Part shown: positions 63,601 to 64,000 of the stretch, piece by piece
Layout: every line of letters starts with the position of its first letter
Numbering within the stretch: position 1 is the first letter of the stretch
Origin: Kumtagia sp044326205
GTDB lineage: Bacteria > Pseudomonadota > Alphaproteobacteria > Rhizobiales > Rhizobiaceae
DNA: 64,000 bases
Assembly (NCBI RefSeq): GCF_044326205.1
Contig: NZ_JBIRCY010000028.1
Coordinates: 1-64,000, forward strand
Direction of reading: 5' to 3'
Notes under the pieces: generated by a model
Told to the model about the DNA's origin: nothing
Seen by the model: only the letters and a program-made list of their open reading frames with translations
Database searches by the model: none
Made by a program: the position numbers and the translations under genes

Positions 63601-64000
63601 TCAGCGGCTCGCCGGGCTGCGGCCGTAGAGCAGCAACATCGCAACAATGACAATGCCATAGATGATCTGGCGGCCGGCTTCCGGCATCTGCATCACCGAC
63701 AGGATCGACTGCAGCAACGTGATCAGGATGACGCCTGCTACGGTGCCGAGATAGGAGCCGCGGCCGCCGAGGATCGACGTGCCGCCCAGCACCACCGCGG
63801 CAATCGACGGCAGCAGGTAGGCGTCGCCCATGGATTGCGCCGCCTTCGACGCATAGCCGGCGAGCAGCACCCCGCCGAATGCCGAAAGTCCGCCCGAAAC
63901 CGCGAATGCAATCAAGACGATACGCCGTGTGTCGATGCCCGATAGATAGGCCGCCCGTTCACGGTTGCCGATGCCGTAGACGGCCCGGCCAAAACTCGTG
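63601..64000 (-). CDS. Sugar ABC transporter permease, 3' part
   Basis: The C-terminal 132 residues of an RbsC-type permease continuing past the right edge. YGIGNRERAAYLSGIDTRRI, AAVVLGGTSILGGRGSYLGT and GVILITLLQSILSVMQM are typical of the family's last helices. It is directly upstream of gntK on the same strand. Confidence 0.9.
   Translation of the reverse strand, partial: TSFGRAVYGIGNRERAAYLSGIDTRRIVLIAFAVSGGLSAFGGVLLAGYASKAAQSMGDAYLLPSIAAVVLGGTSILGGRGSYLGTVAGVILITLLQSILSVMQMPEAGRQIIYGIVIVAMLLLYGRSPASR

Overview
The window looks like a chromosomal segment of an alphaproteobacterium of the Rhizobiales, most like Mesorhizobium and its relatives. This rests on uniformly high-GC coding sequence with NNC/NNG codon bias, the rpmH-rnpA-yidC...engB neighbourhood, many ABC importers with solute-binding proteins, and palindromic intergenic repeats of the kind common in rhizobial genomes. 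The genus is an inference. No rRNA, tRNA, CRISPR array or phage module was seen.

Layout. 1-2.3 kb: the start of an unknown gene, a REP/RAYT repeat-transposase island, and a low-GC orphan gene that overlaps the 3' remnant of another frame. 2.3-8.8 kb: rpmH, rnpA, yidC and engB, interrupted by a TetR-controlled oxidoreductase/DUF1772 pair and a Vat/CatB-type acyltransferase. 8.8-13.5 kb: a TetR-EmrAB-type efflux operon, an ABM monooxygenase with a SoxR-like promoter, and a nucleoside deaminase. 13.7-19.7 kb: glycosyltransferase, glucosidase, trehalose-6-phosphate synthase and phosphatase. 20-29 kb: aag (3-methyladenine glycosylase) and an unusual pair of divergent signalling operons. 29-47 kb: GNAT-alanine racemase, a sugar/amino-sugar region with two Frc-like ABC importers, two Gfo/Idh dehydrogenases, a DegT aminotransferase, a YdjC deacetylase and MocR/LacI-type regulators, then TrkH. 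46.6-49.7 kb: an unknown family gene, then an atypical nucleotidyl cyclase with an anti-sigma-type kinase and a STAS protein. 49.8-57.8 kb: a gamma-glutamyltransferase plus dipeptide-type ABC operon, and iolE. 58.5-62.5 kb: a complete sulfate/thiosulfate ABC operon. 62.5-64 kb: a small membrane protein, gluconokinase and the end of a sugar permease.

The most unusual part is 20.5-29.1 kb. Two divergent operons each encode a small membrane sensor, then a protein joining the same type of periplasmic sensor and a HAMP-like linker to a full MFS transporter fold. One operon ends in a SpoIIE/PP2C phosphatase with its own sensor, the other in a Tat-exported PF04392 binding protein. About 25 kb away, a SLOG-like/class III cyclase protein is in an operon with an RsbW-type kinase and an RsbV-type STAS protein, the usual partners of SpoIIE phosphatases. 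I infer that the window holds the parts of a nutrient-sensing, partner-switching pathway in which transporter-like proteins may act as receptors.
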